A stretch of 6,936 nt of DNA. Origin: Planctomycetaceae bacterium UBA6894 (GTDB lineage Bacteria > Planctomycetota > Planctomycetia > Gemmatales > Gemmataceae). The translations under genes were made by a program, and so were the position numbers. Each line of letters starts with the position of its first letter. Within the stretch, counting starts at the first letter, position 1. Shown in pieces: positions 4,195-6,936 of this stretch. Under the pieces are notes generated by a model that saw nothing but the letters and a program-made list of their open reading frames with translations, had not been told where the DNA came from and did not search any database. The DNA is taken from contig DKBS01000060.1 in assembly GCA_002451275.1 (NCBI GenBank), positions 1-6,936 on the forward strand, written 5' to 3'.

Positions 4195-6667
4195 CCTGCT
4201 GCTGGTAGCCTCCACTACCGTCCGGTCCCAGCCGGCCGGACCCGATTCGGCCGACCCGGTCGAGGCCTACCTGGTCCGCTTGGGTCTGGTGGATCACGCC
4301 ATCGAGTACCTGGAGGGCGAACTCACCAAAAACCCCAAACGCGAGACCTTGGCCCGTGGCCTGGCTGATCATTACGCCAACCGGCTTCTCGACTCGGGCA
4401 ATCCTGCCGAGCTGGACCAGTTCCAGGGCAAAATCGCCGACCTGCTTTCCAAACACCCCGGCCTGCGCACCCCCCAACTCGACACTATCGTCCTCCAGGG
4501 GGATTTCCTCCGGGGGGAAAAGGATTTCGGCCACTGGGTCTTCAACCCGGAGGACACCCAGACCAGGGACCGCGCCGCAGAGATCTTTGCCCGTATCGGT
4601 CCCGCACTGCGGGCCAACGCGGCCACGCTGGACACCGCCCGTCTCAAGCTGGAATCCGAGGCGGAAAAAACGCCGGACGGCCCTGCGCGCGATGCCCGAT
4701 TCCGGATTGCCCAACGCGCCGCCCAGCATTTCGGCCGGGCCGCTTTTTTCGCCGCCTGGTCCCACTATTATCTGGCCCAGCTCAAGCATCTGGACCCGTC
4801 GGATGAAACCCTGCGGCAAGCCTCTGTACTGTTCAGGAAGCTTGTCCCCGTGGAAGATGCCCCGCGGGATGCCGACCTGGAGGACCTGGACCTGGGTTCC
4901 CCGTTACGGGCCAGGGCTGCCCTGGGTCTGGCACTGGTGGACATCGCCACCGGCAAACTCGAGGCGGGCACCGCCTGGTTTCAGGTTCTCGCCGGCAATC
5001 AGGTTCACCCCGAAGTCCGCGATGCGGTCAGCTTCTGGTACCTGTTTGCCCTGATCCGCGCGGGCAAGACGGAAGATGCCCTGGCCTTCGCCAAAAGTCA
5101 GACATCGCCCGCCCAGTCATCTCCTCCCGGCCAGCTCCCATGGTTCAAACTCCTCATCCTGCAGGCCGGAAGCCAAAAGGGGCCGTGGTTGCCGCTGGGT
5201 GAGTCGGGGCTGCTCGGTCTCACCCGGGCCGGTCATGCCGACACGGCCAGGGCCCTGGTCGCTAAATACCAACTACCCGTTTCCGCCGATTCCTGGCTTG
5301 GCCGGCTGCTCACAGCCATGAACCGGTTGGATGCCGCCGAGAAAAGCGCCGCCGCCACCGACTACCGCAGGGCCGCCGAGGCCTTCCTGGCCGCCCGGGA
5401 ACCAGCCGATAAAAACTCCCCACCGTGGGCGAAAGCCGGTTACCAGGCAGCCTACTGCCTCATCAAGGCTGGCGACTGGACTGCGGCCATGCGGCTGCTA
5501 GAAACCTCTCTCCAGCCAATCCGCGACACCCTGCCCGAACTGGGCGGCGACGCCACCTGGCTCCTCGCCCTCTCCTACGAAAATCTCATGGGCAAAGATC
5601 CTTCACTCCGTTCCAAATGGATGGAGACCCTCAAGCTTTTCACGCGCGAATATCCCAAACACTCCCAGGCTAAAAAAGCCCAGGCCAGCCTGACCGGCGC
5701 CATGGCAGCACCGCTGCCCGGTACCAAAACCGAAACGACCCGGGGTTCCGCTCGGGACCAGTTGAAGCAGGACTATCTGGCCTGGCGGTCGCTGCGCGCC
5801 GACCCGGCCAAAGCTAACGACGCCCTGCAAAAAGTCCGTACGGCTGCCCGAACCATGCTGGAACAGCAAGCCAGTGAGGGGAACAAAATCCCCCACTTGG
5901 AGGCGGCGCTGGTGCTGGCGGACACGCATCTCTCCGCCAGCCCGCCCGAACCGGCACGCGCCGCCGAGGTCCTGAAACAGGGTGAGGCCGCCGCCAGGGA
6001 GCTCCCCGCCGAAAATCGCCTGGCATCCGATTACCAGGTGATGCGGTTGCACCTGGCCCAGGCCACCGGGGACATTCCCATGGCGTCTGCCGCTTCGGCA
6101 TGGCTCGCCACTCACCGCAAGGGCACCCCGCTGCACGAGGCGGCCCTGGTGGGGGTGGCCAAAACTGCGGAAGCCCGTCTGGCATCCGCCAGCGATTCCA
6201 CCGCCGCGCTGGCGGCGGCGAGCCAGGCGTATGAATCCCTCCTCCGTTTCCTGGGCGAAACTTCCGAATCGGTCAAGAACAACCGCAATGCGCGCATCGC
6301 TACCTTCCGGCTGGCCGAACTGCAGTACAGCCAGGGGCGGATCGACGATTGCCGGGCCCTGCTGGAACAAAGGCTGCTGAAGGCCTTTCCCCGCGAAACC
6401 AAATACCTTCGCCTGATGGGGCTGGCCTGCAATGAGGGGCGGGCCACCGACCAGGCGCTGGAATGCTGGCGGCTGCTGACCACCGGCCTGACACCCGGAT
6501 CGCCGGAGTGGTACGAGGCCAAATACCACCACATGGCCAACCTGAGCCTAAAATCAATGGGGGATGCCCGGCTCGCCTTCAGTCAATTCAAGGTGTTGCA
6601 TCCCGACATGGGGCCTGAGCCCCATCGAGCCCTGCTTCTGCAACTGGAGAAGAAACTGGCCCAGTGA
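4148..6667 (+). CDS. Large secreted helical-repeat (TPR-like) protein
   Basis: 839 aa from ATG 4148 (855 aa from ATG 4100, which has a better Shine-Dalgarno but a long n-region and a 95-nt overlap with exbD 2). Residues 1-27 are a signal peptide: Arg6, hydrophobic LLLAASLLLVAS at 11-22, cleavage around VRS before QPAGP. The mature protein is almost entirely Ala/Leu-rich amphipathic helices in TPR-like pairs. Clear examples are EAYLVRLGLVDHAIEYLEGE (39-58), RARAALGLALVDIATGKLEA (about 254-273), a repeat around 430-456, LFTREYPKHSQAKKAQASL (about 495-515) and a C-terminal run from about 716 to 827. No catalytic motif was recognised. A periplasmic alpha-solenoid encoded directly after exbBDD suggests a scaffold or adaptor that the motor acts through, in place of TonB or TolB. 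Large TPR proteins next to exbBD genes are common in PVC bacteria; this specific role is inference. Confidence 0.88.
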   Translation: MPVSARSSTCLLLAASLLLVASTTVRSQPAGPDSADPVEAYLVRLGLVDHAIEYLEGELTKNPKRETLARGLADHYANRLLDSGNPAELDQFQGKIADLLSKHPGLRTPQLDTIVLQGDFLRGEKDFGHWVFNPEDTQTRDRAAEIFARIGPALRANAATLDTARLKLESEAEKTPDGPARDARFRIAQRAAQHFGRAAFFAAWSHYYLAQLKHLDPSDETLRQASVLFRKLVPVEDAPRDADLEDLDLGSPLRARAALGLALVDIATGKLEAGTAWFQVLAGNQVHPEVRDAVSFWYLFALIRAGKTEDALAFAKSQTSPAQSSPPGQLPWFKLLILQAGSQKGPWLPLGESGLLGLTRAGHADTARALVAKYQLPVSADSWLGRLLTAMNRLDAAEKSAAATDYRRAAEAFLAAREPADKNSPPWAKAGYQAAYCLIKAGDWTAAMRLLETSLQPIRDTLPELGGDATWLLALSYENLMGKDPSLRSKWMETLKLFTREYPKHSQAKKAQASLTGAMAAPLPGTKTETTRGSARDQLKQDYLAWRSLRADPAKANDALQKVRTAARTMLEQQASEGNKIPHLEAALVLADTHLSASPPEPARAAEVLKQGEAAARELPAENRLASDYQVMRLHLAQATGDIPMASAASAWLATHRKGTPLHEAALVGVAKTAEARLASASDSTAALAAASQAYESLLRFLGETSESVKNNRNARIATFRLAELQYSQGRIDDCRALLEQRLLKAFPRETKYLRLMGLACNEGRATDQALECWRLLTTGLTPGSPEWYEAKYHHMANLSLKSMGDARLAFSQFKVLHPDMGPEPHRALLLQLEKKLAQ

Positions 6668-6708
6668 ATCCGGCCCAGCGGCTGGCATTCCAGCTCCCGA
6701 GGTGCCTC

Positions 6709-6936
6709 ATGCCGAACAGGATCCCGGTGGACGAGGCCAAGGCTGCCGCCTTCCTGGCGGAGGCCATGCCAGTCGTTGTCTCCCTGGGCGGCATCAATCC
6801 GGCCAGCCTGGCCCGTTTGCGCGGCATCGCCACCAAGCACGGTATCGACCCCGCCCGGATGGACAGCCTTCTCCGGCAGGGTCCAGCCCCCTTCGCCCCT
6901 AAAACCGTCAAAAAAGAAAGCAAAATACCTGAAAAG
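6709..6936 (+). CDS. N-terminal part of an unidentified protein (partial, runs off right edge)
   Basis: 76 codons from ATG 6709 with no stop before the window ends. GAGGTG at 6699-6704 is a suitable Shine-Dalgarno, 4 nt from the ATG. It follows the TPR-like gene after 41 bp with no terminator between, so it may be the next gene of the operon. There is no signal peptide, so the N-terminus is probably cytoplasmic. Residues 1-58 look like a small helical bundle (VDEAKAAAFLAEAMPVVV, then LARLRGIATKHGIDPARMD). A Lys/Pro-rich linker from about residue 65 (APKTVKKESKIPEK) marks a domain boundary, and base composition turns A-rich there. No family was recognised; the main domain lies outside the window. 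Confidence 0.7.
   Translation, partial: MPNRIPVDEAKAAAFLAEAMPVVVSLGGINPASLARLRGIATKHGIDPARMDSLLRQGPAPFAPKTVKKESKIPEK

Noticed and set aside
2809..4215. 468-codon open frame on the minus strand opposite exbB and both exbD genes
   Set aside because: It mirrors the codon bias of the plus-strand genes, its product is His/Gly/Asp-rich with no recognisable domain, and the plus strand encodes clear ExbB/ExbD proteins.
5603..6532. 309-codon minus-strand open frame opposite the TPR-like gene (also one at 4157-4819)
   Set aside because: Antisense shadows of GC-rich coding DNA: low-complexity Gly/Gln/Arg composition, with no recognisable domain.
6668..6708. Intrinsic terminator after the TPR-like gene
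   Set aside because: The 41-bp gap shows no strong stem followed by a T-run, so read-through into the next gene is more likely.

Overview
The window is GC-rich (roughly two thirds G+C by eye) and carries a tightly packed plus-strand operon for an ExbB/ExbD-type proton-driven envelope motor with unusual partners. The style of the proteins suggests a bacterium of the PVC group. Two features point there: an N-terminal zinc ribbon with an 'AGK...CPKC...VP' signature on a membrane-anchored vWA protein, and ExbB with an N-terminal signal-like segment followed by tandem ExbD genes and a long periplasmic helical-repeat protein. Planctomycetota is the first guess, with Verrucomicrobiota/Lentisphaerota possible. 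This is inferred from protein style, because there is no rRNA or marker gene here.

Layout. Positions 1-126 hold the first 42 codons of a divergent minus-strand gene for an exported or membrane-anchored protein. Positions 127-359 are a divergent intergenic region with a good plus-strand promoter candidate (306-336) and an A/T-rich dyad just upstream (268-298). The operon then runs: zinc ribbon + TM + vWA protein (360-1466); a secreted protein with a small beta-rich N-terminus and a helical body (from 1469); ExbB/TolQ/MotA-family channel (2575-3327); ExbD 1 (3343-3768); ExbD 2 (3772-4194); a very large secreted helical-repeat (TPR-like) protein (4148-6667); and the start of another gene (6709 to the right edge). 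Gaps are 2-41 bp or genes overlap, so co-transcription and translational coupling are likely.

Working model (inference). ExbB forms the proton channel pentamer and the two different ExbD proteins supply the central rotor/peptidoglycan-contact subunits, possibly as a heterodimer. The vWA protein and the two secreted helical proteins take the place that TonB and its receptors, or TolA/TolB/Pal, hold in classical systems. No TonB, TolA, Pal or outer-membrane receptor is visible.

Oddities. The second gene has no stop before exbB and stays open for 244 nt inside it. There is an A9 tract at the start of exbD 2, where slippage in either direction would end translation quickly. The canonical ExbB TM3 glutamate is a lysine, with a glutamate seven residues later. 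The Thr-Pro before the ExbD TM aspartate is replaced by Val-Ser in the second ExbD. No RNA genes, mobile elements, CRISPR arrays or convincing terminators were seen.
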